Source of the DNA: Gymnogyps californianus
Lineage: Eukaryota > Chordata > Aves > Accipitriformes > Cathartidae
NCBI RefSeq assembly: GCF_018139145.2
Contig: NC_059480.1
Location: 13,268,428-13,332,427 of the forward strand
Direction: 5' to 3'
DNA length: 64,000 nt
Below, piece after piece: positions 52,439 to 64,000 of the stretch (position 1 is the stretch's first letter; the number at the start of each line of letters is the position of its first letter). The position numbers and the translations under genes were made by a program. The notes under the pieces were generated by a model, which saw only the letters and a list, made by a program, of their open reading frames with translations, did no database searches and was not told the DNA's origin.

Positions 52439-55216
52439 TTCCCTTGAATCATTTGTTTAAATTTGTCAGTGATCAAATTTCTTGTCCCGTAATAACTACA
52501 CTTTTAAATTTTTGTGCAGGACTGTTTTGCGTCTACTTTGTGTGACCTGATGATAAGGAAAATAAGTTGCAAACCCTCTTTTTTTGTTTCCAGTTGTGGG
52601 TCATTGATTAGTATGAACTTAGAAGATTTTTGTTTCTTATTAATTGCTTTGCTGAAGCAGGGATGGCTGGGATACCCCTCTTGCATCTTCATGTCAGGAA
52701 AGTGTTCCCTGAGCATCTAATGATTATGCTTATGTGTTAGTATTAGTGAACATAGTTGTCCTTTTCCAGATTCTCTACAGCATATACAAGAAGTTCTGTC
52801 CCTAAGAGCTTGTTTGAAGTAAAAGATGAGAGACAACAGATAAGAAAGGAGTGGGAAGGTGAAGAAACTATATGTTGGTGTTGGTATATCGGTATAATAA
52901 GCATTCTAACAGATAGTTTTTCAGTATTGTCATTATACCTTCACTTCATTTTTGGACCACTTACAGTGACCTCTTAGTGAAGGAAAATTTTTCAAACACA
53001 TTTTCATTGATGTTGGTGAGGAATTCCTTCAAAGAGTAAGGTGCCACACTGAAGAAAACATTAACATACTTCTGACTTTGCCTTCAAGAGCATACTGGAA
53101 TTCAGACTGGGCTTTTCAGATCTTAATGAAACGTAAGTATGATGTGAAGAGCGTCTGAACACAAAGATGGAGATGTGGAGTGAAGCAGAGAGACAAGACG
53201 TGATTCAAGCTCTGGTCTTTGTGGCATAATTCTGCAGAATTCACTGTTGCATACTGGAAAATGCAGTTGAAATATTGCATGTATCTAGTCAAGAATAAAG
53301 GGTATTATAGGAATAAAACATGGGATAATATCCTGGGCAAACATTTGTGGTGCGAGGGGTTGAATTAGAAAGACAGTGACTTCTACGGCATGGCTTTACC
53401 TAGTCTGGGTGTGAAGATTAGAGAAGCTTCTGACATAGATCCTGCCAATGTGGAAAGAAAGAAGATGAGCCTTTTAGATAGCTGCAATATATTAATTTTA
53501 GGACCATACATACAGTGTTTCTAATCTGCTGCTTTGCAGAGGTTTTTCTTATTTCACTGCAGTTCATACTCCAAGGGCAGAATGTGTGTGCTGAGGAATG
53601 CAAGTAAAAGATCTTACAGGCAACAAAGAGGTTCTGTTCTTGGTGTAGCATTATGAATTTCTGTGGCCATGTGCAACATGTTGTGCTATGGGATTGCTTC
53701 TGAAAGGGTCACGTTATGCAGCAGGAGAGACTTTCTACACTCTTCTGCTCCTTAGTTCAAATCTACTACACCTTTGTGACCGCATTGTTTCCCTTTTGGT
53801 ACTTTACAAAGGATATTGAACCACTGTAGGTTGATAAGATGCATTTTCAGGCTGTAAAATTACAGAGGTAACAGCTAACATTTAAGTACAAAGCATTTAC
53901 CATAAACGATGGTTTATTGTTGTTTTTTTGTCAGATAGGTAGTTTAATGTATAATTTATGACACTTCTGTCAAGCTAGTTTTACTGCACAGTCTTGATTT
54001 TTCAACTATGATATGAAACTTGACTGAATTCTGCTTCTGCTCTGTGTTCACATTTTAACTCTTCAGAAACAGTTAACAAACATAGCTTTTACACCAATTT
54101 TATGGTGGAACAATTCCAGTACTCCTGCTTTCAGGCGCTCCATTGTTCCAAAGGGTATCCAGCTCAAATGGATGATGAACAGTTAACAACTGAAACCATC
54201 CCTCATCTAGAAGGAAATGATGTTGCAAACAGTGGGTTATTTAGCTGTGTATACTGTGATTGTCATGATGACAACTTAGTTGCATCACAACCAGAATTTG
54301 CAATAGTACCCAAGCTACTCAAACTGCCACCTATGTCAACACTGTTCTTCATGTGATTGGAATGATTTTTACGATAGTAAAGCACTGAGTTTACTGGGCC
54401 CAGGCTACAATGCTCCTAATCATCTAGCTGTGTAACCTGTACATTCACTAGTTATGTTGATTTAGTAGAAAGTATAGGTTATTCAGAAAAGCAAAGTGCC
54501 AAATCCTGCTGTATTGCTTAGCTTTATTACACTCACACTAAAAGGATTCTCTCGTGTTTGAGAACATGGTGGTGTTTACTTTCCAGAAGCACAAGATATG
54601 TGCTGTAGGGGTTTGTTCTATATCAGGACATATTTTTTCTTTGCTTTCTTCCTGCATCAGTTAACAAGGGTGTTTCTCAGCACTCTGTTGCAGCAGAGTT
54701 TGGCAGAGGTGACAGAGGTTGTGCCGGGTGGTGATGCAGCACAGCAGGCTAACCTAAGCAAACCACTAATGCAAGCCATGGTGTGATGGGATTCAAGATT
54801 AAAAGTTATTTCAATTTTCTAATCACTGGGAGGGCTACTTACAAGAGGGCTGTTTGCTGTGGCAAGTGGTAACACCAGGAACTGTAAATAATGTGTTTGA
54901 TCTGACTGAGAATTGAACTTTTGCCTTCCTAATGCAGCATGCAAAGCATATTAATATGCTGAAGATTGTGATTGTGATTCCCTTAGCATGCGTATTTGCA
55001 GTTGCTTCTTAACACAGTGCAAGAGTGTGCTATGCAGAAATGACTGGTTGGAGACTGCCTGCCTAGCAAGGTATCTTATCTGTGATATGTCTTAATCGAG
55101 TCATCTTGCCTCCAAAGTGAAAAGAAAATTTACTTCAAGGAGCTCAAAAAAATAATCCTCAAATCTTTTCTATTCTTTGACTCTAATATAATCATTACAT
55201 TCATACTTTGCAGTCA

Positions 55217-55237
55217 CAAGTCCTTTAAAAGGACTTG
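55217..55237. repeat. 21-bp palindrome
   Basis: CAAGTCCTTT and AAAGGACTTG are perfectly complementary around a single central A. Expected well under once per 64 kb by chance. No function is assigned. Confidence 0.85.
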
Positions 55238-55855
55238 ATAATTATTTTTGCTGATCAGACCTATCAAATCCAGAATATGATTTGTGTAATCTACTGAAGT
55301 TCTTTCTGGTTGTTTTAAAATCCTTATCGTAGCAGAGATGACCTGGTTAAAATATGTAATAACTCACATTTTGTGGTTAACCAGGACAGAATTATAATAA
55401 TGCCAGAGTCTATTAAAGTAAAAGGCTATGCTTTTATTACTTAAAGGTCAATGAAGTCCTCTACAGTGACATCTGTGTTACTGTCTTGTGTTTTCAATAG
55501 ATTTTCGTATGAACGGATACTGGCACATTATGTATTGAAATTCATCATGACTATTGGGGAAAGAGCATTAGAAAATAATTCAGGTTTAATGTTTTTATCA
55601 TGCAATAACTTGCTACCACCAGCTTTCTGCAATTTGACTGCTTTTTCCCTTCAGCAATGATTACACTATTCCTTAATTTTGTCAGACAAAATGGTAATAA
55701 CCTTAGGCAATTATGCTAAAATAACTTGTCAGCTACTCATTATTTTATTTTTAATATCTGAAGAAATTAAATGCTTGAAAAGGCAACAGACTAAGGAGCT
55801 GAATCCCTCCATTTATTCATAGGATGGCTTCAGAAGAAACAGTAGCTGAGCAGAG

Positions 55856-56254
55856 TTCCCGTACTGCCCAGCAGCGTACGGCTCTGGGTGCCTGGGCCCT
55901 GAGGGCCGTAGTGGGCCGTAATGGCCCTGGGCAGCCCCCCAGGGCCTCCCCCCACCCTGCCCACGGCCCAGGACACTATTTCAGCGCCCTCAGGCTGTTT
56001 ATCCTGGCCTCCAGCTCCCCAGAGCCCTGCCCTGCCTGGCCATGGGCTCTGCCGAGCCAGGCCTACCCACAGGCCGACGACCCGGCCTGTCCCCAGGGAG
56101 GTGCTGAGGGCTGGGGCTGCCCTGGCTGCCCCCGGCCTGTCCTGCCCCCTGGCTGGGGGTGGGATGGGCCCTGGCTGCGAGGCCCTGCCCTGCCGCCCTG
56201 GGGACCCTCCGCTGCTCCTGGCCCCAGGGATCTGCCAGCCTGCCCCGATGTGAC
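55856..56254. other. isolated GC-rich, CpG-poor block of unknown origin
   Basis: About 400 bp of strongly GC-rich sequence with fairly sharp edges in AT-rich surroundings. I count 16 CpG across it, far fewer than its C and G content would predict, so it is not a classical CpG island and looks methylated and decayed. Internally it has a 10-bp tandem GGGCCGTAGT/GGGCCGTAAT at 55903-55922, many short CCTGCC/CTGGG repeats, and a C-run pattern at 55935-55962 (runs of 6, 6, 3 and 3) that is a G-quadruplex motif on the minus strand. Open frames in several registers (up to 146 codons at 55824-56264, Pro, Gly and Ala rich) follow from the scarcity of AT-rich stop codons. It may be an LTR or other GC-rich avian repeat I cannot name, or a minisatellite-like local expansion. 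Confidence 0.6.
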
Positions 56255-56439
56255 TTTCCTGTGAGAAGCTCTAAATATTTTTCACATGCTTGGCCTAGAA
56301 TCACCATCTCTGGCTATGTTCACCCATCTCAGCCTCCAAAGTGCAGGACTGCCTCGGCCAGTCAGTGGGAGAGAAGAAGGAAGCATCTAGTTTCTTGGAG
56401 GAAATTCATCCTCGTTTCTCATGGGATTTCAACCTCCAT

Positions 56440-56473
56440 GAGAAGAAGGGAAGAGAGGAGAAGGGAAGAAAAG
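56440..56473 (+). repeat. 34-nt uninterrupted polypurine tract
   Basis: A continuous A/G stretch built from GAAGG and GAGAAG-like units. Such tracts can form triplex (H-DNA) structures. No function is implied by context. Confidence 0.85.
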
Positions 56474-57134
56474 CTGTGGTAACTGATGGCCTGCTCTGAG
56501 GGGTTTAGCAGAAACTGTTGTCTGTACGCTTCTTAGCTAACGCTCTATGACAGATACATTACCGTACACAGCCAGAATAGCTGAAGTGCTGGAAGGTTCA
56601 GGGAGTCTCTCCTGATCTAGCTGGACCCCTGCAATGGTGACTCCTGTCACCATCCAGACAGCACCTGACCATCCTGCTTGAGAGGCTTCATTCCCCAACT
56701 AAGTGTTACCCTGTCTCAAGGCCTTGATGAATTATTATTTTTATTTTAACAAACACTCTGTCTATGGGCATCTGTGCAACAACGTGATATATGCACGTAC
56801 AAAGACATCATCTCACTATTAAATTGCAACTCCACTTAGGACATGTTGGAGAGAAACAGCTAAGGGCTTGCTTTTGCGGCTGTGCTGTACTCTGGAGAAG
56901 GTGTCTTAATACCTTGGTCTTTGTTTCCCATGTGAAGGAAAACAGGGCCAGCAGTGTTTTGGTCTATGAGAGATTCTTGGCCTTGCTAAGTGTACTGCAT
57001 CTCCTCTCCCTCCCTCTGGGAGGTTTGTTTCATGTTGAAGAGCAAAGGATACCTTTCACTTAGGTATACTTTATAGACTTAAAAGCATCGTGCCTATTCC
57101 ACAGTGTATTGCTTTCAGGTTTTTTTTGGTTTTG

Positions 57135-57148
57135 TTTTTTTTTTTTTT
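57135..57148 (+). repeat. poly-T run (T14) ending in a splice-acceptor-like site
   Basis: Fourteen T followed by CCTCCAG at 57149-57155, a textbook polypyrimidine tract plus AG. See the exon candidate at 57156-57211. Confidence 0.85.
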
Positions 57149-58752
57149 CCTCCAGGATTACTTTGACTGGGGGAGTACCTTATTAACAGCCTTTGAAAAT
57201 GTGCATTTCAGGTAATTTTCACAGATCTCGTTGACATTATTCTAGTACATGCTGCACTGTGCTTCCACAAATGACATACTGCCATCAGTAATGAATATCA
57301 TAATCTTACCAATTCTAAGAGAATAAATATTCCAACCTTTGAAATTCTCTTTATATAACAAGTGTGTGACAGTTAGTCTGCTGATTTAAACAAAAGATAC
57401 GTTTCATCCAACATTATCTCTTGATAGATAACTGACCATTACACCTCCTTGTTCTCTTTCATGATTATTAACAGCTTGGACATATTTCTTGTAATATCTC
57501 TCTATAAATAATTTGAGGCTCAGAAGTTTGTTTCTTTTATAAATTAAGCTATCCAGAAGTGATAGCTCATTTCTCCATAACTAGAATCTGTCCCCTCTAG
57601 GGGCAATTTATCCTTGCAGCAGCTAACCTTTAGGCATTATTTCTTTCAAAAACTTCTATTAATCATCTTTGCCACTTTCCCTCTCAGTCTTTCTCTTCCC
57701 ACGATCTTCTGCTGCAGTCAGAACACCCACCAAGTTTTCCAAATATTTACACTGCTGGTTTTAGAGGAAGAAGGGTTAGCTGAGACATAGTTTTATTAAA
57801 ACTTGATTGTTTAAACACCAGTCACCAATGATTGCACACTGAAAACTCAAATCTGACCTTGCTTGTAGAGTAGGGGATGGCTGTTTTGTAAAGTCAATCT
57901 ATACCACAGATGTAGATACACATACATAATCACTGTAGATTGTCCTCTGGGAGAGACAGGTGCAATAAATGGAAATTAATTTGAAGCAAGATGGCAAAAA
58001 GTAGACCTAATGTTTTTGAGTTTTCATTGCACTGGCTAGAAGGGAAGAAGTTAGCTTGGCAAGAATATCTTTCCAAGCCTCTGTTGTGCCAACTGTTAAG
58101 CCTCAATGGCAGTGATTAGACCCACATTTCAGAAACATTCTCTTCCATTCTCATCTACTGTTCAAGATGTAGCGATGATTCCTCAGTTAACCATGAGACG
58201 GATGGACTCTATGAGGGCGGATTGACATAGCTGCCACTTTCTACTTTGCCAAAGTTATAAAGGCAACGCTACACAGATATAAGAAACTCATAGTAAGGGT
58301 GGGATTATACAGACTGCAAAGCTGACGTTCTGGGTGAGGAGACATACCAGACTGGCATACCTATTTAAGATAAATGTTTGGGGCTCCTTTTACATCAAAC
58401 AATTAAGATGTGCCTTAGAGAATTTAGTGCTGTCCTTGTAGCTATAACTCACACTGGAACAGTTGCAGTTCATGTGCTCAATGGAAGTCCTTTGCAGACT
58501 ATTTTAAACGTTATTGAGCTAGGTGTTGCTGGCAGTTGCATTTTTTCTTTTATATTGATTAAGAAATTTAATCAAATGGATTTTTTAATGGCTTCAAACA
58601 GTCTAAATGATTCATACGCTGCATCTCCAACATGCTGTCTCAACAAATGGGTATTCTATTGTGTTAGAGCTATAAAGGAGTATTCTTGTTTTTATTGCTA
58701 TGTGCATTGTTGAAGAAAAGAGCATGTGAAAATTCACACAAGTGTCTGAAAG

Positions 58753-58766
58753 TTTTTTTTTTTTTT
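58753..58766 (+). repeat. poly-T run (T14)
   Basis: Fourteen consecutive T; no acceptor AG follows within a useful distance. Confidence 0.9.
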
Positions 58767-59020
58767 GGTGTTTCATGGATTATTTAATCAAATTTTATTC
58801 TCCTGATACTGGTGATTGATGAACAGCAAAGAAGAGAATTTCCTGTGACAAGTCTATGCTGTAATTTAATAAAAAAAGAAAATTTAGCAATGCTGCATCT
58901 CAGCGTATACCCTTTAGTTTAGAAAAGTTATCTGGAATCTTATGGGAAACCAGCGAGGTTGACATGGATTAGCTAGAATAAGACTGCTTAGGGTCCATCT
59001 TATTTCCATGTAGGTTCCAA

Positions 59021-59090
59021 ATACATATACATATATTCATATATATTTTTATATATATACAAACTTATATACACTTTTTTATATATACAA
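59021..59090. repeat. AT-rich (TA)n/(CATATA)n imperfect microsatellite
   Basis: Seventy bases made almost wholly of TATA and ACATATA variants with T-runs. A low-complexity tract prone to slippage and DNA unwinding. Confidence 0.9.
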
Positions 59091-62000
59091 AATCAGTGGG
59101 ACTTTTTAAATTTGATAGTATTGACTTGACGTATCTGTTTAGTTTGCAGAGTAGAATTATTTCTTCTGATGTTAATGATTGGGGAAGTAGACAGAAATAG
59201 AGCTCTGAGATTTTAAGGTGACATGAACTCCCACTCCAGTCCATCATTGAATGTGCCTACAAATGTCTGTCAGTAATGGCTGAATCTATCCATAAAAGCC
59301 TTCAGTGCAAGAAATTCTACAAACTTTATAAACTATATATTCCATTACTTACCTCTCTCTACTTTGAGAAGGCTTTTCCTGATGTCTGTCTTGTACCTTT
59401 CTTGCTGCAACTTAGACCTTGTTGCTATTTTTCTTATCAGTAGTAGAGATCTCATTTTCCCCTTCTATTTTGCTGAAGGGATATTTGAAGACTGTTATCC
59501 TGTGTCCCTTCAATCTTCTCTTTGCTAGACTAAAATGATGATGATACCTGGTAATACTTCCTCTGCCTTCTTACTCACTCTATAATAAAGAATTTTTTCC
59601 ATGATTACACAAGCTACCAGTTCTGCATCCTGCAGTGTCTCACAAAGTGATTTGTATACCTCGTCAATATCATCAGTTGATAGACGTTAGGTTTGGTGTA
59701 TAGTCCCCATTCATTATATTGTTTTTCTTTTACTTTTTTTTTTCCTGCTGGCATTTCAGCTGTATGAAGGGCAACTTCTTTAGTCTTTTATTTATGGCAT
59801 GAACTGTTTCCTCATTTGATTTTATTTGTTGCTGCATATTCTGGATTGTTTAATGCTAGAAACTGTTCTCCTAAAATGACTTCTTAGACTTCATTATCTG
59901 GGATTGGGTATTTTAATTCTGTATTGGCTAAACTTGCATGATACTGACAAGCTCCTTCCCTCAGCTGTGACATATGAATGCTTCTTGTGGCCCATACTTC
60001 TCAGACTAAAATGAACTTGATTTCTTAATTTTATTCATTTTCTCTCCTAATCCTCCCATGAATTTTTTGCAATGCATCTGATTTTCTTATCCCTTCCCAA
60101 AAGATGATTTGCCTTTAGAAATGTTTTCCATTATCACAAAATCACAATGTTTTTCTTGATCTGGATTAAATTATTCTTGATGAGATCTTTATTTGGTTGA
60201 TTTCTTCATAGAGAACAAAATCTCATATATGTTCCCTAAAACCATTAAATGTGAAAGCTGTAGCTTGTTCTGTATGACTGTTTTCCTATAATGTTCTAAC
60301 AGTGACTCACTTCCAGTTGCTAAGGCATGTAGATTATTTCAGTTTTGCAATCAGAATGTAAGCGTCTCTGTACAAGTCCAAATGCAGGTAGGGAGCCATT
60401 TTTTTTTGCTGTTTGGCTGATGATAGAATAGACTATAGATCAGCATCTGAGAATAGCTCTTCATTTTTCTTTTGTCATGCTAATTGTTATGGTTTCCGAC
60501 TCCCTAGAAAATGAAGGGTAGAAATGCCACTGCTTTGAAATGAATCCACTCTGAATTAGTATTATATTGCTGTATCTGTTTAAACAGACAGAACATTATT
60601 TGTGTACTGGTTTCGGAGGAGCTGAAAGTACTGGTTTTGTCTGATTATTTTTTTCCCCTGTCCCTGATAGAATAGTCACTTTGGAAGAGAGATTGGTATA
60701 CTCCAGCCAATTTGCAGATCCAGACATTACCTTGTGTCTTCAGGCTTTGAAAGGGTAATGACAAAGAAGTGCTTATAAATGTTGTGTTAATTTAAGATAT
60801 TTAGTCTTCTGTCTCTTAGATGGATATACTTTGGCACTTTAATTAGCTGCTTGTTAATTCCAGACTTGCACATTGTTCTGTGCAGAGGCTTTAAATAAGA
60901 TATGCCTATACTGAGACTATATTAACTGGCGTATTTTAGCAGTAAATAGATTCTAACTTTATGTTTTATGCATCCCATATATCATTTGGCTTGTGATTCA
61001 AAACACACAAGACATGTTTCCAGGGTTTCATGTACTGTAAATAAATGTAAAACAAGCTCCTTGCACAAATGTGCTACAAAGTAATCAGCACCAGGAAGGC
61101 TAAGAAGCTAAATGGTACTTGGAAGACTGTAATTAATATTATTCTCTTGCATGCCAGAACAAGTGATTAAACTACTCCACCTCTTTTGCTTGATATGCAA
61201 ATCTGGCTGAATGGCAACATTGTGTGATAAAGACACTACTATAGCAGCCACTGATTGAATTTTAGATATGTAGCAAGAGGGGAAGAAGTTAAGAAAGAGT
61301 GTGCACAGTTAAAGAATTTCAGCAGCTTAAAGCCTGTCAGTGTTCTGTTTTCACCGATAGTAGGAAAGGAAAGGATAGAGATTATAAATTTTTTGTGTGA
61401 ATTGATTCAGGTAGAAAACTGACCTCCAGTACCCTCTTTGCCAGCATATGTTTTTCCTCAAACTCAGAAAACCAACACACAAAGCTTCTGATAAATATGA
61501 CTGGAGGGTTGTCCAAGTGACTACTGAGAACTATATGTTCCAGCCTTCTCCCTGCTTTCAGCGTGTCTCCAAAATGCTATTCCTATTGTATTGTTACAAA
61601 AGCTACTCTCCTCAAGTGACTGTTGGTCACTTCTCTCCTCTCTCCCTTGTGGCAAGCTCCATTCTTCTTCCATCAGTGCTCGAAGAAAGTCAGGTCACAC
61701 TCTAGTTTACTGCCTGCTGAGGATTTCATTCTCTGAATGTTCAGATTGCTGTTGAATTAGCTCAAATTCAGAATTTTTTCATAGTCAGGTGCTCTGCTTC
61801 CATGTTTGAAGTCAAGATTGACACTTCAGTACAGGTCTTTCTAGATCAAGGCTTTGTAATGTACTTCTCTGTCCTCTGCTCTTGAGTTTATTTGGCCAGC
61901 TGATTTACTCCTGGTTTCAAATTCAGAATCATCTGAGACAAAGACGAGATCACTTTACCCATTGCAGTCCTGATTCAAACTCTGGTCAAATGGTATTTTT

Positions 62001-64000
62001 TTCTAACTGTGAGAATGACACAGAAATAAAGTGCATCTTAGTTAAATTCAATTTGATTTTTAAACAGGATCAAATTTCTCATTAGACATACATACTGACT
62101 AATAAGGTTTATTTGTAATGAAACATAAATAAGTTAAGCAATTGTAGAACTTGGTAACGACTATGCATACTCAGTGTCAATTTTTAAGTGTCAGCATTGC
62201 AATAAACTTAACAAGATAATTGCAATTTATTTTGCTTCCTAGGTAGCTAAGAAATTGTGTTCTGTGCTGACATGAAGCTCTTAATTTTCTTGTGAGCTTT
62301 TTGGATTCATTTGTTATTTCAGTTACATCCTTACATTATAGTCTTTGGTTTAGGTCTTTATAACTTCTGCTAGGTCTGGCAAAAGATTACCAAAGCCTTA
62401 GCTTTGATGGTCTGTGTATGACAATGAAATATATGTCAATGGAATGCAATATCAGAACTTCTGACATTGTCAATCTAACTGATACTTTAACTAGCTTAAG
62501 GGAAAACTTTTCCAACACAGTAGAGAACCAAGATGATGGCAAATCACCTATATTTTTGAATTATCCATTTTATTCGCAGAACAACACTGGAATTACCAGA
62601 AGTAGTCAATGTTGGCTTAACTCTTCTTTTTTTTTTAGCCAGTATTAAGAAGCCTGGCAGTCAGCTCACTCTACTGGAAGGTTAGGTTTACGTAGTCTCC
62701 GATAATGACATTTTTTCAGACCTATTTTGACCCAAAGGGACATTTGTTCAATACTGTCTTCTGTGGGCTAATATAGAGGAGAAAAAGCAGAATTTCTGTT
62801 CCAGGCAGCTCTACTGGTGTACTTGCAAGCCTGCAGCAAAATTAATAGTTATGATTTTGAGTATGTGGGAGAGGAGCTTTTGAATAGAAGGTTTCAACTG
62901 TAAAAAGCTAATTTTCCTTTTTGTTATTATTGCTATCATTTCAAGAGGAGTTGGATGCTGTTATAGTTGATTTGGACCCTGACTTACAGTATGATGGCCC
63001 TCAATCGGGCTCCCCTGTGAAGATGTGCCTTGACCCTTTGATTAAGCTTTCTACATGTAACACTTAAATGGGCAAATTTTCATTCCCACCCATCCCAGTT
63101 GATGGGGCAACTTTTTTTTTTTCTCTTCAATGTCTTTGTTTACAATTATGTTTTTTCTTGCTTTAAGACAACTGGGTGAGATGAAGCTCATCTAACCCAT
63201 CTACTTTTGTGGTGTGAACATTGTTGTTTCCTTTGTTCCAAGGGTTTTTTTTGCTGTTTTGTTTTGTGTTGGTTTTTTTGAGCCTTGTGGTATATCCATA
63301 CTGATAGGGATAACTGGTTGATTTTCAGTACAAAGTAAAAGACGTAGAATACAATGCAAAGTAAAAGAATTAGAAAAGAAACAAAACAACAAGAAAAGCA
63401 CAAGCAGTGAGAGAGTTGTGTTTACATATAGAGCTATGATGCCAGCTGTGTCTTTTGAATATTATCAGGCAAACTTCCGGAAAAAAATTATTTGATTTTT
63501 AACAGCAAAGCCTCAGGTGCTGGAAATTTTCACACTGTCCTAGTGATATAATAACCCTTCCCATATTAAAACAGAGAAAACCCCCAGCCCATAAAATAAT
63601 AACCTGACAATAACTGATGAGATTTGTTTCCCAGTTTTTGTTTCATTCTTAGTAGTTGTGTATTACAGGGCTGATCAACACGCAGTTTTCTGAAGATATT
63701 GAAAAATGGAAGGGACAAACCAGCGTATTCATCTCTCTTCACCGTTTACAGATTTCCTATTTGTTATTCTAGGCAAACTTTTCAAAACTGGGAACCTCTG
63801 CTTAGCTGCCTATGAAAGCACTGAGTTGAATTTTTTTGCCTTCGTGCTTAGGTCTTACTTAATTTTCTCTTCTTGGCTTAAAGTGTTGGAACAGCTGTGC
63901 CATGTCCTGTTATTCCTAGAACAGGATGGTCAGACTGACTGGATAGAAGTGAGAGGATTCCCTACCACTTGCCTGGCCTTTTCTGGTCATAGCAATCAAA

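Larger units (their letters stand above)
43584..55855. other. non-coding AT-rich stretch, no gene seen
   Basis: No recognisable gene. The frame at 54102-54356 (84 codons from ATG) is the most protein-like in composition, but I know no matching family. The frame at 47276-47521 runs through the T27 tract and is an artefact of it. Features inside: T13 at 44448-44460, a TAAT-rich palindrome at 45435-45476, T27 at 47352-47378, a G5TG7 run at 47696-47708, pentanucleotide TTTTA-type tracts at 48796-48820 and 49789-49812, (GT)7 at 52425-52438, and a 21-bp palindrome at 55217-55237. No transposon was recognised. Confidence 0.65.
56255..64000. other. non-coding AT-rich stretch, no gene seen
   Basis: No recognisable gene. 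The 111-codon frame at 58378-58713 begins at TTG and has no family I recognise. Two short segments bounded by good splice-site look-alikes, 57156-57211 and 62639-62680, are the best exon candidates in the window but remain weak. Other contents: polypurine tract 56440-56473, T14 at 57135-57148 and 58753-58766, an AT-rich repeat at 59021-59090, and a 12-bp direct repeat CAAAGTAAAAGA at 63331-63342 and 63357-63368. No transposon or RNA gene was recognised. Confidence 0.65.

Noticed and set aside
54102..54356. 84-codon ATG frame with protein-like composition
   Set aside because: No recognisable family, no flanking splice or polyadenylation context that stands out, and a length expected by chance in a window of this size.
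55856..56254. CpG-island promoter
   Set aside because: Only 16 CpG counted in about 400 bp of very GC-rich sequence, far below expectation; no TSS or first-exon structure visible.
55824..56264. 146-codon frame across the GC-rich block
   Set aside because: Pro/Gly/Ala-rich product with alternative frames equally open (110 codons plus, 102 minus); this is what stop-poor GC-rich DNA gives.
56316..56345. Alu-like string near CAGCCTCCAAAGTGC
   Set aside because: Similarity covers about 25 bp only, Alu is restricted to primates, and the CR1 copies identify the genome as avian.
58378..58713. 111-codon frame with hydrophobic stretches
   Set aside because: TTG start, no family match, and AT-rich hydrophobic codons that mimic membrane segments by chance.
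59521..59590. snoRNA-like ATGATGA box
   Set aside because: ATGATGA recurs as a simple GAT repeat; no matching D box with terminal stem was found.
61195..61223. Octamer ATGCAAAT plus ACATTGT (OCT/SOX-like pair)
   Set aside because: ATGCAAAT also occurs at 16218, 23355 and 41552, so it is at background frequency for AT-rich DNA.

Overview
The window is vertebrate and almost certainly avian. The decisive evidence is two 5'-truncated CR1 LINE copies whose 3' ends carry the bird-type ATTCTATG/ATTCTATGA terminus. The rest is AT-rich single-copy-looking DNA with very little interspersed repeat, no Alu or L1-type repeats and only short microsatellites, which fits a bird. Species and chromosome cannot be told from the sequence.

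I find no protein-coding gene I can support. Apart from two frames that are the reverse-transcriptase tails of the CR1 copies and the open frames in a GC-rich block, the open frames are short (up to about 125 codons). Several start only at TTG or GTG, and several lie opposite equally long antisense frames. None gives a family I recognise. The window is best read as a gene desert or the inside of a very large intron. No tRNA, rRNA, known microRNA, CRISPR or bacterial-type feature is visible.

Layout: 1-10280 is unique AT-rich DNA with a 20-bp perfect palindrome near 2.1 kb. 10281-10387 is a striking near-perfect 46-bp inverted repeat with a 15-nt loop. 10388-18305 is unique DNA with a poly-A run and short duplications. 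18306-19063 is CR1 copy 1 (plus strand). 19064-30510 is unique DNA. 30511-31160 is CR1 copy 2 (minus strand). 31161-55855 is unique DNA with two perfect short tandem duplications, a C18 run, a canonical RFX X-box palindrome at 43570, a TAAT-rich palindromic element at 45435 and a T27 run. 55856-56254 is an isolated GC-rich, CpG-poor block of about 400 bp. 56255-64000 is unique DNA with a polypurine tract, an AT-repeat and two weak splice-site-bounded exon candidates.

There is no set of genes working together here and I see no evidence of a new multi-gene system. The most unusual single object is the long hairpin at 10281-10387. The next are the X-box and the TAAT palindrome (possible enhancers) and the unexplained GC-rich block.
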